Shown here: piece by piece, positions 9,820 to 20,157 of the stretch
How positions within the stretch are numbered: position 1 is the stretch's first letter
How the letters are laid out: every line of letters begins with the position of its first letter
Assembly: GCA_945906795.1 (NCBI GenBank)
Contig: CAMDRO010000001.1
Coordinates: forward strand, 1-64,000
Length of the DNA stretch: 64,000 nucleotides
Direction of reading: 5' to 3'
DNA from: Spirosoma fluviale
Lineage (GTDB): Bacteria > Bacteroidota > Bacteroidia > Cytophagales > Spirosomataceae
Program-made: the position numbers and the translations under genes
Notes under the pieces: generated by a model
The model's input: only the letters and a program-made list of their open reading frames with translations
Database searches by the model: none
What the model was told of the DNA's origin: nothing

Positions 9820-9827
9820 TAATTTTG
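9820..9827 (+). promoter_or_regulatory. Candidate -7 element upstream of sufB
   Basis: TAATTTTG matches TAnnTTTG; TTGG lies upstream with about 24 nt spacing. Confidence 0.4.
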
Positions 9828-9852
9828 CGTTATAAAGATGTATTCAATTATT

Positions 9853-11301
9853 ATGGCAGAGAAAGTAGACGATATTTTACAGGAAGTTACAAGTTCAGAT
9901 TATAAATATGGCTTCGAATCTTTTTTTGAAACGGACGAAGCACCCATAGGTTTGGATGAATCCACTATTCATTTTATCTCAGAGAAAAAAAATGAACCGG
10001 ATTGGCTTTTAAATTGGCGTTTAGCCGCTTTTAGGCATTGGAAAACGTTAGAAGAACCCACTTGGGCTAATGTAAAATATACGCCAACTGAGTATCAATC
10101 ACTAAAATATTATTCAGCTCCTGTTCAAAAAAAGAAATTGGATTCCTTGGATGAAATAGACCCTGAACTTAGAAGAACTTTTGAAAAATTAGGTATTAGT
10201 TTAGATGAGCAAAAAAGATTATCTAATGTAGCTGTGGATGCGGTCATTGATTCAGTATCTGTAGCAACTACTTTTAAAGAAACATTATCTGAAAAAGGTG
10301 TTATTTTTTGTTCGATTTCTGAAGCGGTTAAAGAACATCCTGAATTAATCAAAAAATACTTAGGGAGTGTTGTGCCCGTTAAAGACAATTATTTTGCTGC
10401 TTTAAATTCTGCTGTTTTTTCTGACGGATCATTTTGTTACATTCCTAAAGGTGTTCGTTGTCCGATGGAATTGTCCACCTATTTTAGAATAAATGCTTCA
10501 GGAACTGGTCAGTTTGAACGAACTTTAATTGTAGCTGAAGATGATTCATATGTAAGTTATTTGGAAGGATGTACTGCTCCTATGCGTGATGAAAACCAAT
10601 TGCATGCTGCAGTTGTAGAGATATTTGTTCATTCAGGTGCCGAGGTTAAATATTCAACCGTTCAAAATTGGTATCCAGGAGATAAAGAAGGAAAAGGGGG
10701 TATTTATAATTTTGTGACTAAAAGAGGGATTTGTGATGGTGCTCATTCCAAATTATCTTGGACTCAGGTTGAAACAGGTTCGGCTGTTACTTGGAAATAT
10801 CCTTCAGTAGTATTAAAAGGTGATTATTCCATTGGTGAATTTTATTCAGTCGCCGTGACTAACAATTATCAACAAGCCGATACGGGGACCAAAATGATTC
10901 ATTTAGGTAAGAATTCAAAATCTAGAATTGTATCTAAAGGAATTTCTGCCGGTTTTTCTCAAAACTCATATCGGGGTCTAGTTCATGTTTCGAAAAGAGC
11001 CGATAATGCCAAAAACTTTAGCCAATGCGATTCTTTGCTATTAGGTGATAAATGTGGGGCTCATACATTCCCTTACCTTGAAGTTAAAAATCCAACGGCC
11101 TCAGTAGAACACGAAGCTACAACCTCTAAAATAGGTGAAGATCAGATATTTTATTGTAATCAAAGGGGTTTGTCTACGGAAACTGCCATTGCTTTAATCG
11201 TCAATGGATATGCGAAAGAAGTTTTAAACCAACTCCCCATGGAGTTTGCTGTTGAAGCACAGAAATTATTAGCTATTTCTTTAGAAGGATCAGTGGGGTA
11301 A
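9853..11301 (+). CDS. sufB: Fe-S cluster assembly protein SufB
   Basis: [31 protein letters not shown] and [24 protein letters not shown] motifs. The track start is 9838; MAEKVDDIL at 9853 is preferred. Confidence 0.95.
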   Translation: MAEKVDDILQEVTSSDYKYGFESFFETDEAPIGLDESTIHFISEKKNEPDWLLNWRLAAFRHWKTLEEPTWANVKYTPTEYQSLKYYSAPVQKKKLDSLDEIDPELRRTFEKLGISLDEQKRLSNVAVDAVIDSVSVATTFKETLSEKGVIFCSISEAVKEHPELIKKYLGSVVPVKDNYFAALNSAVFSDGSFCYIPKGVRCPMELSTYFRINASGTGQFERTLIVAEDDSYVSYLEGCTAPMRDENQLHAAVVEIFVHSGAEVKYSTVQNWYPGDKEGKGGIYNFVTKRGICDGAHSKLSWTQVETGSAVTWKYPSVVLKGDYSIGEFYSVAVTNNYQQADTGTKMIHLGKNSKSRIVSKGISAGFSQNSYRGLVHVSKRADNAKNFSQCDSLLLGDKCGAHTFPYLEVKNPTASVEHEATTSKIGEDQIFYCNQRGLSTETAIALIVNGYAKEVLNQLPMEFAVEAQKLLAISLEGSVG

Positions 11302-12165
11302 TTTTATTCCACCTGTATGCAAGGCTACTAATTTAGAATTTTTTGGGAAGTAATTGTTTTCAATTAAATCATATAGCCCATAAAACATTCTTCCCGTATA
11401 AGTGGGTTCGATCATGATACTATGTTTTTTTAAAAAAGTATCACAAAATTTATTTAATACATCAGCGTCTTTGGCGTATTTGCCAAAAATGTAATTTCCG
11501 TTAATTTCCAATAAATTTTCTAAGTCATATTCCTGGCAATTGTTTTCTATTTCAGCTTTGTTATTTAAGGTTTGTATTCCTATGGTTTTTATTTTAGAAT
11601 ATTTACAAATTCCTATGGCAGTGGTACCAGTTCCAACCGGAGTAACGATGTAGTCAGCCTTAATTTGATTATTTAATTCAGTGACTAAGCCTTTTAATCC
11701 TAATACTCCTATATTTGAAAATCCGCCTTCTGGAATAAGCATTGTGTTTTTGCTGGTTAATTCTTTTGGAATTATTTTTTTTCGGTATGATTCCCTGTCT
11801 AGAAAATATAAATCCATTCCCCAGTCGGCCATTTGCTTTAAATAAGGATTGCTATTTATGGACAGCTCATTTCCTCGAATAATACCTGCCGTTTTTAAAT
11901 TAAAATGAAAGCCAACAAAAGCTAACGCATATAAATGATTTGAAAAGGCTCCTCCAAAACTTATTATGGAATTAGGTTCATTATTTTGGGCAAAATCAAT
12001 ATATTCCTTTAATTTGCGCCATTTATTGCCAGTAATAATCGGGTGTATTAAGTCGTCTCTTTTGACAAATACGTGTATATTTTTTTCCTTCCATTCATCT
12101 TCAAATATTTCTTGAATGGGAGATGGTAGTTGTAAATGTTTTAATATAAATTCAGAAATGTCCAT
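11290..12165 (-). CDS. 1-aminocyclopropane-1-carboxylate deaminase / D-cysteine desulfhydrase family (PLP)
   Basis: LPSPIQEIF...[38 protein letters not shown] and [16 protein letters not shown]. The track start at 12234 looks over-extended; MDISEF at 12165 is preferred. Confidence 0.85.
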   Translation of the reverse strand: MDISEFILKHLQLPSPIQEIFEDEWKEKNIHVFVKRDDLIHPIITGNKWRKLKEYIDFAQNNEPNSIISFGGAFSNHLYALAFVGFHFNLKTAGIIRGNELSINSNPYLKQMADWGMDLYFLDRESYRKKIIPKELTSKNTMLIPEGGFSNIGVLGLKGLVTELNNQIKADYIVTPVGTGTTAIGICKYSKIKTIGIQTLNNKAEIENNCQEYDLENLLEINGNYIFGKYAKDADVLNKFCDTFLKKHSIMIEPTYTGRMFYGLYDLIENNYFPKNSKLVALHTGGIKLPH

Positions 12166-13186
12166 TGACGAAGAATTAGATCCAATTGAATCCGAAGATG
12201 ACTTATTTGAGCATTTTAATTTTGTTGTTGACAAAGGTCAACAATTACTTAGAATAGATAAATATTTACAACTTAAAATTTCTAATTCTAGTCGCTCAAA
12301 AATTCAATTGGGTATTGATGCCGGCTCTGTTAAAGTAAATGGTGGTGTCATTAAAGCTAATTACCGAGTTAAGCCCCTAGATTCTATATCTGTTTCCTTT
12401 TCACAGCCACCGCGAGACAAAGATTTATATGCTGAAAATATTCCTATTACCATTATTTACGAAGATGATGATGTTTTGCTAGTGGATAAGGCGGCTGGTA
12501 TGGTCGTTCATCCTGCACATGGAAATTGGTCTGGAACCTTAGTAAATGCTTTATTGTATCATTGCCAACAACTTCCAGGTAAACAAGAAATTAGGCCAGG
12601 ATTGGTTCACCGAATCGATAAAGATACTTCAGGTATTCTTATCGTTGCCAAATCTGAATTTGCTATGACGTACTTAGCCAAACAATTTTTCGATCATACC
12701 ATTCAAAGAACATATTACGCGATTTGTTGGGGTGTTCCTAAACTTACAAGTGGAACCTTAAGAGGAAAAATAGCTCGAAATCCAAAAGATCGAAAAGTTA
12801 TGGCTATATTTCCAGAAGAAAATGAGGATGGAAAATTAGCTATATCACATTATGAAGTTGTCGAATCTTTTGGTTTTTGTTCGCTCCTTAAATTTCAGCT
12901 AGAAACGGGTCGAACTCATCAAATCCGTGCTCATGCGTTGTCTATGGGACATCCATTAATTTCGGATAGTTCCTATGGAGGCGATAAAATTAGGTATATG
13001 AGTCACATGGCTAATTTTAAATCATTTGTAGAAAATATGTTTCAAACATGTTCTAGGCAAGCTTTACATGCTTATTCATTAGGTTTTGAGCATCCTATAT
13101 CTAAAGAATGGATTTTTTTCGAAAGAAAATTTCCAAGGGATATGGAAGACTTATTGACTAAATTAAGAAATGCAACGAATGGATAA
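12158..13186 (+). CDS. rluD: RluD-family large-subunit rRNA pseudouridine synthase
   Basis: S4 domain plus VHRIDKDTSGILIVAKSE, GRTHQIRAHALSMGHPLISDSSYGG. Start taken at 12158 (MSIDEELD) rather than 12116. Confidence 0.92.
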   Translation: MSIDEELDPIESEDDLFEHFNFVVDKGQQLLRIDKYLQLKISNSSRSKIQLGIDAGSVKVNGGVIKANYRVKPLDSISVSFSQPPRDKDLYAENIPITIIYEDDDVLLVDKAAGMVVHPAHGNWSGTLVNALLYHCQQLPGKQEIRPGLVHRIDKDTSGILIVAKSEFAMTYLAKQFFDHTIQRTYYAICWGVPKLTSGTLRGKIARNPKDRKVMAIFPEENEDGKLAISHYEVVESFGFCSLLKFQLETGRTHQIRAHALSMGHPLISDSSYGGDKIRYMSHMANFKSFVENMFQTCSRQALHAYSLGFEHPISKEWIFFERKFPRDMEDLLTKLRNATNG

Positions 13187-13631
13187 AATAACCTTGCGCA
13201 AAGCAGAATCATTCGATATTCCTTTGGTTTTTTCTTTGGTTAAAGAATTAGCACTTTTTGAGCGCGCCCCTGAAGAAGTTACAGCGACTATAGAGGATTA
13301 TGAAATAAATGGTTTTTTAGATAAGCCATTATTTGATGCTTTTTTATTGTTCGAAAATGATCAATTGGCTGGTTTTGCTCTTTGGTATTTCCGCTTTTCC
13401 ACTTGGAAGGGGAAGAGATTATATCTCGAAGATTTATTTGTTAAGAGCGAATTTAGGTCTAAAGGTTATGGTAAACTACTCATGGATGCCACCATTGCGG
13501 AAGCCAAAGCAACAAATTCTAAAGGACTTATGTGGCAAGTTTTGGATTGGAATAGGCCTGCAATAGATTTCTATAAAAAGTATGGAGCTAGATTTGACTC
13601 TGGGTGGATCAATGTGCACATCGATTTATAG
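13179..13631 (+). CDS. GNAT family N-acetyltransferase
   Basis: LYLEDLFVKSEFRSKGYGKLLM acetyl-CoA-binding motif; W-N-R-x-A-I-D-F-Y-K-K-Y-G. Confidence 0.9.
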   Translation: MDKITLRKAESFDIPLVFSLVKELALFERAPEEVTATIEDYEINGFLDKPLFDAFLLFENDQLAGFALWYFRFSTWKGKRLYLEDLFVKSEFRSKGYGKLLMDATIAEAKATNSKGLMWQVLDWNRPAIDFYKKYGARFDSGWINVHIDL

Positions 13632-13668
13632 ATTCAAATAAATAATTTGGCTTTATTAAAGTTCTTGT

Positions 13669-14838
13669 TCAATATATTTTAATCTTATTTGGATTATTTT
13701 GTTCACTCAATTTGAATTTAGATAGCATGCTGGCCAATAATCCTAGTATAACTAATAAGTATAAGGCTTTATTTAAGCCCCAGTAATCGGATAAGTAGCC
13801 AATAAACACTGGGCCAACAAGGAATCCGACATAGGCTATAGTAGAAACGCTTGCGATTGCGACTGATGGAGATATATTTTTTGATCTTCCGGCTTCAGAA
13901 TATATGATGGGTATTATGGTCGATATACCTACTCCTGCGATCAAACATCCTACGATCATGATGTATTCGTTTGTGGTCATTAGGGTGATGCTTAATCCAA
14001 GACTAATCAGTATTCCATTCAAGGTTAATATGTTTTTTATAGAAAACAATTTGGCTATATAATCGCCCAATGACCTGCCTATAACCATAGATAAAGCAAA
14101 TGAAGTAAAACCAATGGTAGTTGGAAATGTTGATATTAAGTTTGATTCTTTAAAGTATAAAGTTATCCAATCGGCCATAGCACCTTCACACAACATTCCA
14201 CAGAATGCAATAAATGATAAAGTAAATAAGTGAGGACCTAAATCAAAAAATGATTTGCTTTTCTCTTCTGGATTTCCACCGATTTTTTTAAAATAATCAG
14301 GTAATAAATTTGACCAAAAGAAGGGTATGAATAAAAGATTGAGTCCTCCTATAATGAATAAATGATTAAAACTGGAAACTTTATAATTTAAAATTATTCC
14401 TCCACCCAAAGCCCCCAACATTAATCCAAGAGAAAAAAGAGCATGAAAACTTGACATAATGACCTTATTCATCCTCTTTTCTAATGTTACTACTTGAGTG
14501 TTCATGGCAATATTTAAGATATCTCCAGCCATTCCAAACAAAAATAGTCCAATAAATAACCCGAATGAGTTGGGTGAATATCCTAAGATGGGTAAAATAA
14601 ATATGTACATAACAACTGCCACTAGGCATATCCATTTTGACTCATATTTCGTGATTAACCAACCGGCTAAAGGCAAGGATATGAGTGATCCAATGGGTAA
14701 ACCCATTAAAATAGTACCTAATTCAGAATCATTTAAATGTAATTTTTCTTTAAAATCTGGGATTCTTGTAGCCCAACTTGCGAAATTAATTCCACACAGG
14801 AAAAATAGCAAACTGATGGATGCTCTGTTTTTATTCAT
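13669..14838 (-). CDS. MFS transporter
   Basis: 389 aa, about 12 hydrophobic segments; NFASWATRIPDFKEKLHLNDSELGTILMGLPIGSL. Confidence 0.85.
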   Translation of the reverse strand: MNKNRASISLLFFLCGINFASWATRIPDFKEKLHLNDSELGTILMGLPIGSLISLPLAGWLITKYESKWICLVAVVMYIFILPILGYSPNSFGLFIGLFLFGMAGDILNIAMNTQVVTLEKRMNKVIMSSFHALFSLGLMLGALGGGIILNYKVSSFNHLFIIGGLNLLFIPFFWSNLLPDYFKKIGGNPEEKSKSFFDLGPHLFTLSFIAFCGMLCEGAMADWITLYFKESNLISTFPTTIGFTSFALSMVIGRSLGDYIAKLFSIKNILTLNGILISLGLSITLMTTNEYIMIVGCLIAGVGISTIIPIIYSEAGRSKNISPSVAIASVSTIAYVGFLVGPVFIGYLSDYWGLNKALYLLVILGLLASMLSKFKLSEQNNPNKIKIY

Positions 14839-14848
14839 TTAAAAATAA

Positions 14849-15373
14849 TTATAATAAAAGATTGGCAACGGCATCCCAAGTATCTACGCGTTGGTATTCA
14901 TTAATATGCAAGTTGTGTGGAGCTGTAAATAGGAGAGGAGTTCCATTAAAGGTTTTTAAATTATTCTCATGATCGTCGATCAAATAATCTGCCTGTATCA
15001 TGTATTTATGTCCGCAAAAAACAATGTGAGTCCATGATATGAATGGAAAGTGTTGTTTCATCCAACTCAATTTTTCTTTTAAAGATTCAGGAAATTCAGT
15101 GGCTGCGGAGACAATAAAGATTTCGTAGCATTCACTCAGTTTTTGAACGATCTGTACGGCTTTGTTTTTAACGGGGACATCTAAGAAAAAACCGGGTTGC
15201 CAAAGGAATGAATTATTGGCTAAATAATCTTTAAGAAATCGTTCTCGCGCCAGACTATCTGACATTAATTCTTCGTAGGAATAATTTTTATCTAATAGGC
15301 TGTTGATGGTATGAATGATTTTGACAGTTGTATCTGCCAAAACATCATCCATATCTATTGCAATTCTCTTCAT
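14849..15373 (-). CDS. 5'(3')-deoxyribonucleotidase family (HAD)
   Basis: MKRIAIDMDDVLADTT, FLDVPVKNKAVQIVQKLSECYEIFIVSAA, DYLIDDHENNLKTF. The track start at 15397 lies inside the groEL terminator, so 15373 is preferred. Confidence 0.85.
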   Translation of the reverse strand: MKRIAIDMDDVLADTTVKIIHTINSLLDKNYSYEELMSDSLARERFLKDYLANNSFLWQPGFFLDVPVKNKAVQIVQKLSECYEIFIVSAATEFPESLKEKLSWMKQHFPFISWTHIVFCGHKYMIQADYLIDDHENNLKTFNGTPLLFTAPHNLHINEYQRVDTWDAVANLLL

Positions 15374-15385
15374 ATGGTACATAAA

Positions 15386-15411
15386 AAAACTCCCCAAATA
15401 TGGGGAGTTTT
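15386..15411 (-). terminator. Intrinsic terminator downstream of groEL
   Basis: 11-bp stem AAAACTCCCCA-AATA-TGGGGAGTTTT with U-tract on the minus strand. Confidence 0.85.
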
Positions 15412-15432
15412 AAACTAACAATGAAATTATAT

Positions 15433-17064
15433 TTACATCATGCCGCCCATTCCACCACCACCTGGTGCATGGCTATGCGCAGGTTCGTTGGCTGGTTTAT
15501 CAGCAATGACACATTCCGTCGTCAATAAAAGTCCAGCAATGGATGCTGCATTTTCTAATGCCAAACGTGTTACTTTTGTAGGATCGATAATACCTGCAGC
15601 GATCATATTTTCATATTTATCCTCACGTGCATTGTATCCAAAATCATCTTTACCTGCACGAACTGCATTAACAACTACGGATGCTTCTCCTCCAGCATTT
15701 GCAACAATAGTACGTAATGGAGATTCTACCGCTTGACGGATAATATTTATTCCAGTTAATTGGTCTTCATTTTCGCCTTTTAATTTATCTAGAGAGCCTA
15801 TCGCACGAATAAATGCTACTCCACCACCAGCTACAATACCTTCTTCAACTGCAGCTCGTGTGGCATGCAATGCGTCATCTACACGATCTTTTTTCTCTTT
15901 CATTTCGATCTCTGTAGCGGCTCCTATATATAAAATAGCCACGCCACCTGATAATTTAGCTAAGCGCTCTTGTAATTTTTCACGATCATAATCAGATGTA
16001 GTATTCTCTATTTGAGACTTAATTTGATTTACGCGATTGTTAATATCATCTTTTGAACCAGAACCATTTACAATAGTCGTATTATCTTTGTCTATTATGA
16101 TTTTATCTGCTTGTCCCAAATATTCAACAGTTGCATTTTCAAGCTTAAAACCTCTTTCCTCTGCAATTACAGTTCCACCAGTTAAAATAGCGATATCTTC
16201 TAGCATGGCTTTCCTACGATCACCAAATCCCGGTGCCTTAACAGCTGCAACCTTCAGTGCCCCACGAATTTTATTAACTACTAAAGTTGCTAATGCCTCA
16301 CCATCAACATCTTCTGAAATGATTAATAAAGGACGTCCAGTTTGAGCTACTACTTCTAATACAGGTAGTAATTCTTTCATTGATGAAACTTTTTTCTCAG
16401 AAATTAAGATAAATGGTTTCTCTAACTCAACTTCCATTTTGTCCGTGTTGGTTACGAAATAGGCAGATAAATAACCTCTGTCAAATTGCATTCCTTCCAC
16501 AGTTTTAACTTCTGTTTCTGTTCCTCTTGCCTCTTCTACAGTAATAACACCTTCACGACCTACTTTATCCATAGCCGATGAAATCATTTTACCAATTTCA
16601 GAATCATTATTGGCTGAGATCGTAGCTACTTGAGCTATTTCATTTGATGTCGTAATAGGACGAGATTGTTTTTTCAAGTCTTTGACGATTGCTTCAACTG
16701 CTTTTTCTATTCCTCTTTTAAGGTCCATAGGATTTGCACCAGCAGCAACATTTTTTGAACCTATCGTGTAAATTGATTGTGCTAAAACAGTTGCAGTTGT
16801 TGTACCATCACCTGCTTGATCGGCAGTTTTAGAAGCAACTTCTTTAACCAATTGAGCACCCATGTTCTCAACAGCATCTTCTAATTCAATTTCTTTTGCT
16901 ACAGTTACACCATCTTTGGTGATTTGAGGTGAACCAAATTTTTTGTCAATAATAACATTACGACCTTTAGGTCCTAATGTAACTTTAACAGCATTAGCAA
17001 GGGTATCAACCCCTCTTTTTAATTTCTCGCGAGCCTCGCTGTCAAAAAATAATTCCTTAGCCAT
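15433..17064 (-). CDS. groEL: Chaperonin GroEL (60 kDa)
   Basis: 543 aa; [34 protein letters not shown] and C-terminal GGMGGMM. Confidence 0.99.
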   Translation of the reverse strand: MAKELFFDSEAREKLKRGVDTLANAVKVTLGPKGRNVIIDKKFGSPQITKDGVTVAKEIELEDAVENMGAQLVKEVASKTADQAGDGTTTATVLAQSIYTIGSKNVAAGANPMDLKRGIEKAVEAIVKDLKKQSRPITTSNEIAQVATISANNDSEIGKMISSAMDKVGREGVITVEEARGTETEVKTVEGMQFDRGYLSAYFVTNTDKMEVELEKPFILISEKKVSSMKELLPVLEVVAQTGRPLLIISEDVDGEALATLVVNKIRGALKVAAVKAPGFGDRRKAMLEDIAILTGGTVIAEERGFKLENATVEYLGQADKIIIDKDNTTIVNGSGSKDDINNRVNQIKSQIENTTSDYDREKLQERLAKLSGGVAILYIGAATEIEMKEKKDRVDDALHATRAAVEEGIVAGGGVAFIRAIGSLDKLKGENEDQLTGINIIRQAVESPLRTIVANAGGEASVVVNAVRAGKDDFGYNAREDKYENMIAAGIIDPTKVTRLALENAASIAGLLLTTECVIADKPANEPAHSHAPGGGGMGGMM

Positions 17065-17103
17065 GTGATTAATTCTTTATTTGTGATTTTTAAATAATTT
17101 GAT

Positions 17104-17382
17104 TTACAAAACGGCGAAAATGTCTGATTCTCGCATGATTAAATAATCTTTCCCCTCTATTGTGATTTCAGTTCCAGAGTATTTGCCATACAATACATCA
17201 TCACCTACTTTTACAGTAATTGGCTCATCTTTTTTTCCTTTGCCAACTGCCACTACGATACCTTTTTGTGGTTTTTCTTTTGCGGTATCTGGAATGATAA
17301 TTCCAAATGCAGTTTTTTCTTCAGCTGCAGCCGGTTCAACAATAACCCTGTCTGCTAAGGGCTTAATAGTTAACTTTGACAT
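17104..17382 (-). CDS. groES: Co-chaperonin GroES
   Basis: 92 aa; [44 protein letters not shown]. Confidence 0.98.
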   Translation of the reverse strand: MSKLTIKPLADRVIVEPAAAEEKTAFGIIIPDTAKEKPQKGIVVAVGKGKKDEPITVKVGDDVLYGKYSGTEITIEGKDYLIMRESDIFAVL

Positions 17383-17492
17383 GTTTTATGAATTTAGGTT
17401 TTTAAACATATAATAAACTCTTTAAATAAAGAATTCTGGCTTCATGTATCAACATGTATGCCATTGAATAATAACTGAAAAATTGTCAGTAA

Positions 17493-17813
17493 TTATTTGT
17501 TCATTGGTTTTGGTGCAGGTGCCGTTGGAATAGTTTTTCCAGCAGCCTTTTCTACATTAACTGATTGTACAGTATCCGGTGAATTGGAGGAGATTGTAAA
17601 ATTTGTTAATAAAACGAGCACTAAAATGGTAATTGAAAAGCCCCAGGTTAATTGTTCAACCAAATCCCCCGTTTTCTGTACACCAAACATTTGAGTAGCT
17701 CCAGTTGGATTGAATTCTCCATTTATACCTCCTCCTTTTGGATTTTGAACCAAAATAAGGATGATTAATAAGGCTGAGAATATGACAATAAGTGAAATTA
17801 ATAAAGTAAACAT
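17493..17813 (-). CDS. secG: Preprotein translocase subunit SecG
   Basis: 106 aa; LLIILILVQNPKGGGINGEF...TGDLVEQLTWGFSITILVLVLLTNF. Confidence 0.92.
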   Translation of the reverse strand: MFTLLISLIVIFSALLIILILVQNPKGGGINGEFNPTGATQMFGVQKTGDLVEQLTWGFSITILVLVLLTNFTISSNSPDTVQSVNVEKAAGKTIPTAPAPKPMNK

Positions 17814-17819
17814 GATTTT

Positions 17820-18374
17820 TTAATTATTTATTTTAAAAGCTATTTCTGAAATTCGAGATGCAAAGTAAAGCCTTTTTTCAGGTTTAGCCAAACTTAATTT
17901 TTCATATACTTTGATTGCTAAATCATATTTACCTTGTTTTTCCAATATGATCGCATAAGATTCTGTAGTTGGAGCTTGATATGTAACTTCGGAAAAGTCT
18001 ATTTCCTCATTTAATTCGCTTTCATTTGAACTCTTTTTGATTTTAGTTATTGTGGGCATTTTCAATAAAAATTCCTCTATTAACTGGGTTTGAATATTGT
18101 TTGTGCTATCTATTTTGATATTAAATTCAAATGGATTTTCTATTTCTACTGATTCAATATCATGAATAGACTTAAAATAATTTAATCGGGAATTGGATTT
18201 AAGCGCAATTTTCCTTTGTTGCTTTATCTGGTTTTTTTCATTCCAATGTAACAAATAAAAAAAAGGATACCTTTCCTTATCAGCTTTGAAAACATCTATT
18301 TCAGCCCGATTTGTTCGATCAAATCGATGAAGTAAAAACCATAATTTTTGAGCTTTTTCTAAATTCATCACCAA
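17820..18374 (-). CDS. Hypothetical protein with C-terminal TPR-like repeat
   Basis: 184 aa; ESYAIILEKQGKYDLAIKVYEKLSLAKPEKRLYFASRI. Confidence 0.7.
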   Translation of the reverse strand: MVMNLEKAQKLWFLLHRFDRTNRAEIDVFKADKERYPFFYLLHWNEKNQIKQQRKIALKSNSRLNYFKSIHDIESVEIENPFEFNIKIDSTNNIQTQLIEEFLLKMPTITKIKKSSNESELNEEIDFSEVTYQAPTTESYAIILEKQGKYDLAIKVYEKLSLAKPEKRLYFASRISEIAFKINN

Positions 18375-18877
18375 TCTCCAGCTATTTTATTGAAAAGATC
18401 TAAAATAATTTGGTCCACTAATTTAGGAATAAGATTTTTTTCAACCTGAGTTAACGTTTGGTTTTGTGGAAAATCTTGGTAAAAACTGAATTCTTGGTCA
18501 AAGTTTTTAGTTTCATCTAATCGGTTCACTAATGAAAATTGTATTTTTAAAGTCAATCTATTTAAACCTGCTTTGTCATCCGATGTGGGGGCTTGCGGAG
18601 TCATTTCATACCCAGTTATCGTTCCTTCAAGTAATAAGTCAGGATTTTGATTGATAATTTTTAATGTAGTATTTCTTTGAAAGTACTCTTTTACTTTTTC
18701 ATTAATGGTTAAACCCATGTTTGTGGGACCTCCAGCAGTCTCCATTCGAATATTATTAATTTGGATCGTTTTTAAATCTTGCGATATACTAGCTCCCTTA
18801 AAGCTGTAGCACGAACTAAGGAAAATCGAGCTCAGTAAACAGATGAAAATTTTATTACACATTATCCTCAAGGTCAT
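18368..18877 (-). CDS. lptE: LptE-like LPS assembly lipoprotein
   Basis: 169 aa; lipobox-like FLSSCYSF, LptE-type layout, in the conserved neighbourhood with secG. Confidence 0.75.
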   Translation of the reverse strand: MTLRIMCNKIFICLLSSIFLSSCYSFKGASISQDLKTIQINNIRMETAGGPTNMGLTINEKVKEYFQRNTTLKIINQNPDLLLEGTITGYEMTPQAPTSDDKAGLNRLTLKIQFSLVNRLDETKNFDQEFSFYQDFPQNQTLTQVEKNLIPKLVDQIILDLFNKIAGDW

Positions 18878-20153
18878 ATTGTTTTATTTTACGATATAAG
18901 GTTCTTTCTGATATACCTAAATCTTTAGCCGCATATTTACGTTTATTCTTATTTTTCTTTAATGCCCTAATGATGATTTCTTTTTCTTGTTTTTCTAATG
19001 AAAGCGTTACATCTGATGTACTAATTATTTCTTCAAATTGCGCATCTTCTGATTCTGATATTAAACTGTCAGAGTTGATATTAATGTGAGTAGCATGATC
19101 ATTTTGATGTGTTGGTAATGCTTTGTTCCTTGTATTTTCATCTCCATTTTCTTTGATATCTTCAAAAATGGACATGTTTTCTGAAAGAATGTCATATGCA
19201 TTTGAATTTCCACTTTCGATCAATTTAAGCAATATCTTTTTTAATTCAGTTACATCTTTTTTGAGGTCAAAAAGAATTTTATATAAAATTTCTCTTTCAT
19301 TGATGCCATCTGAATTTTGAAAATAGTCACTCTTGACAACAGACGAATTTAATTTGGGTTCATTGAAGTCTAAGTAATATTGTAATCTTTCTTCGTCAAC
19401 AATGCGATCTCCAATTTCTAAAACAGAAATTTGTTCAGCTAGGTTTTTCAATTGGCGTATATTACCTGGAAAACGTTGTTTTTGAAGTAAATTTTTTGCT
19501 TCATTTGTTAACGTAATCGGCTTAACTCGATGAGATTCGGAAAAGTCTGTAGTAAACTTTCTAAATAATAATTCAATATCGCCACCTCTTTCTCTTAACG
19601 GAGGTACATAAATGGGAACCGTGCTTAATCGATAATATAAATCTTCTCTGAATTTCCCTTTCTCGATCGCATTTTGAAGATTAAGGTTTGTGGCAGCCAC
19701 GACGCGGGTATTTGTTCTTTGAACTTTCGAAGATCCAACTCTTAGAAATTCTCCATTTTCTAAAACGCGAAGTAATCTAGCTTGCGTGCCTAGTGGCATT
19801 TCGGCTATCTCATCAAGAAAAATAGTACCCCCATCTGTTACTTCAAAATATCCTTTTCGGGCTTCTATAGCTCCTGTAAACGATCCTTTTTCATGGCCAA
19901 ATAACTCTGAGTCTATTGTCCCTTCTGGTATAGCTCCACAATTGACTGCAATAAACTGCCCATGTTTTCTTTTTGATAATGAATGTATTATTTTAGAAAA
20001 AGACTCTTTACCTGAGCCACTTTCCCCGGTAATTAATACAGTCATATCAGTAGGAGCCACTTGTTCGGCAATTGATATGGCTCGAATTAACAATGGAGAA
20101 TTTCCAATGATTCCAAAACGGGCTTTAATGCTCGCTAAATGACTATTTTCCAT
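18855..20153 (-). CDS. Sigma-54-dependent transcriptional activator (AAA+ plus Fis-type HTH, no receiver domain)
   Basis: 432 aa; GESGSGKESFSKIIH Walker A, GSFTGA loop, GGTIFLDEIAEMP Walker B, C-terminal YAAKDLGISERTLYRKIKQY. Confidence 0.95.
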   Translation of the reverse strand: MENSHLASIKARFGIIGNSPLLIRAISIAEQVAPTDMTVLITGESGSGKESFSKIIHSLSKRKHGQFIAVNCGAIPEGTIDSELFGHEKGSFTGAIEARKGYFEVTDGGTIFLDEIAEMPLGTQARLLRVLENGEFLRVGSSKVQRTNTRVVAATNLNLQNAIEKGKFREDLYYRLSTVPIYVPPLRERGGDIELLFRKFTTDFSESHRVKPITLTNEAKNLLQKQRFPGNIRQLKNLAEQISVLEIGDRIVDEERLQYYLDFNEPKLNSSVVKSDYFQNSDGINEREILYKILFDLKKDVTELKKILLKLIESGNSNAYDILSENMSIFEDIKENGDENTRNKALPTHQNDHATHININSDSLISESEDAQFEEIISTSDVTLSLEKQEKEIIIRALKKNKNKRKYAAKDLGISERTLYRKIKQYDLEDNV

Positions 20154-20157
20154 CTGA

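Noticed and set aside
10125-10388. Minus-strand ORF inside sufB
   Set aside because: Shadow ORF.
15440-17413. Plus-strand ORFs across groEL/groES
   Set aside because: Antisense to highly conserved chaperonin genes; composition mirrors the sense strand.
17383-17492. CIRCE (HrcA) operator upstream of groES
   Set aside because: No TTAGCACTC-N9-GAGTGCTAA inverted repeat visible.
17466-17497. Imperfect inverted repeat AATAATAACTGA/TCAGTAATTATT at the secG stop as a regulatory element
   Set aside because: AT-rich with a mismatch and overlapping the stop; probably an ordinary weak terminator, not listed separately.
19123-20142. Plus-strand ORFs inside the sigma-54 activator gene
   Set aside because: Shadow ORFs.
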